6,622 nucleotides of DNA from the NCBI GenBank assembly GCA_003646995.1, contig QMLZ01000162.1:1-6622 (forward strand). Direction: 5' to 3'. The stretch's first letter is position 1, and each line of letters starts with the position of its first letter. This DNA is from Deltaproteobacteria bacterium. Its GTDB lineage: Bacteria; Desulfobacterota; DSM-4660; Desulfatiglandales; Desulfatiglandaceae. The notes under the pieces were generated by a model. That model was not told where the DNA came from. It was given only the letters and a program-made list of their open reading frames with translations, and ran no database searches. Below are positions 6,285 through 6,622 of this stretch, one piece after another. Both the position numbers and the translations under genes were made by a program.

Positions 6285-6518
6285 ATGAATTCCGACGAAC
6301 GCCCGCCAACTGATTACCGCCGTTTGCGCAAGCAAACCGAACGCCGGTTATTGATCGCCTCGATTCTCCTTCTGGTGATCGTTGGCGGCGGCCTGATCGG
6401 ATTGATCTTTGGCCCTGTAGAGATGCTGGCGGCTCTGCCCTGTTTATTGAGCGGAGCAGGTGCCATCTTTGGGCTCTACCTGCTCCTGGTTGTTATCGAG
6501 CGATGGATCAACAGGTGA
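6285..6518 (+). CDS. Small two-helix membrane protein downstream of the exporter pair
   Basis: A 77-residue protein starting two bases after the stop of the ABC gene, so almost certainly in the same operon. A charged cytoplasmic N-terminus (MNSDERPPTDYRRLRKQTERR, 1-21) is followed by two hydrophobic segments: about 22-43 (LLIASILLLVIVGGGLIGLIFG) and about 48-71. It ends in the basic tail ERWINR. By the positive-inside rule both ends face the cytoplasm. A single Cys (53) lies near the start of the second helix. AGGGGA at 6265-6270 is rather far from the ATG (14 bases), so translation may rely on coupling to the upstream stop. I do not recognise the family. Its position suggests, but does not show, an accessory or stabilising subunit of the exporter. 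Confidence 0.75.
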   Translation: MNSDERPPTDYRRLRKQTERRLLIASILLLVIVGGGLIGLIFGPVEMLAALPCLLSGAGAIFGLYLLLVVIERWINR

Positions 6519-6622
6519 GTCGGAGGGGGTATTGATCCAAGGATTCGTAAAAGAATAACTTCCCGATTTCGTAGGGCAGGTTGGCCGCGACTTTGACAGA
6601 ACCGGCGGGTCACGGGCGGGCC
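6519..6622. other. 3' intergenic stretch without a recognised gene
   Basis: No hairpin with a T run follows the small membrane protein, so the operon end is not visible. A GGAGGGGG at 6521-6528 precedes only an eight-codon frame (TTG 6533 to TAA 6559), not a credible gene. An AT-rich patch (6541-6571) passes abruptly into GC-rich sequence (TAGGGCAGGTTGGCC, then GGCGGGTCACGGGCGGGCC at the edge). This could be one end of an intergenic repeat whose other arm lies outside, but nothing in the window proves it. Confidence 0.3.

Noticed and set aside
6521..6559. A short open frame after GGAGGGGG following the small membrane protein
   Set aside because: It has eight codons from a TTG, and nothing supports translation.

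Overview
This 6.6-kb stretch is an ABC-exporter locus from a bacterium. High GC in the genes, the style of the divergent ECF sigma factor and exporter subunits closely resembling the Thermotoga TM287/TM288 pair suggest a Chloroflexota (Anaerolineae-like) genome. That placement is an impression, not proven by any marker in the window.

Layout. (1) 1-413, minus strand: the 5' part of an ECF sigma factor gene that runs off the left edge. (2) 414-600: a divergent control region. It holds a near-consensus plus-strand promoter (TTGAGA-N16-TATAAT) with a small inverted repeat in its spacer, followed by a short, clearly recognisable C-terminal relic of an ABC ATPase (about 482-556). (3) 601-2397: a complete ABC exporter half-transporter with canonical catalytic residues but an LSQGQ signature ('TM288-type'). 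(4) 2398-2582: two successive hairpins, the second a textbook intrinsic terminator, then an inverted repeat and an extended -10 promoter for the next unit. (5) 2583-4436: a 'TM287-type' half-transporter with a degenerate ATP site (Asp for the catalytic Glu, Gln for the switch His) but a canonical LSGGQ. It carries an extra loop of about 30 residues whose DNA is bounded by a perfect 15-bp inverted repeat. (6) 4429-6282: a second TM288-type half-transporter, overlapping the previous gene by 8 bp. (7) 6285-6518: a small two-helix membrane protein 2 bp downstream. (8) 6519-6622: no gene seen.

How they work together. The genes at 2583 and 4429 form a translationally coupled heterodimeric exporter. 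One composite ATP site is canonical (gene 3 Walker A/B/His with gene 2 LSGGQ) and one is degenerate (gene 2 Asp/Gln with gene 3 LSQGQ). The gene at 601 is a TM288-type subunit with no TM287-type partner beside it. The relic just upstream of it lies where such a partner would sit and resembles the tail of the TM287-type subunit, so the simplest reading is two ancestral A-B pairs of which the first has lost its A gene. The substrate cannot be read from the sequence.

The two observations most worth following are the orphaned B subunit with a relic of its presumed partner, and the in-frame palindrome-bounded insertion in the nucleotide-binding domain of the 2583 gene.
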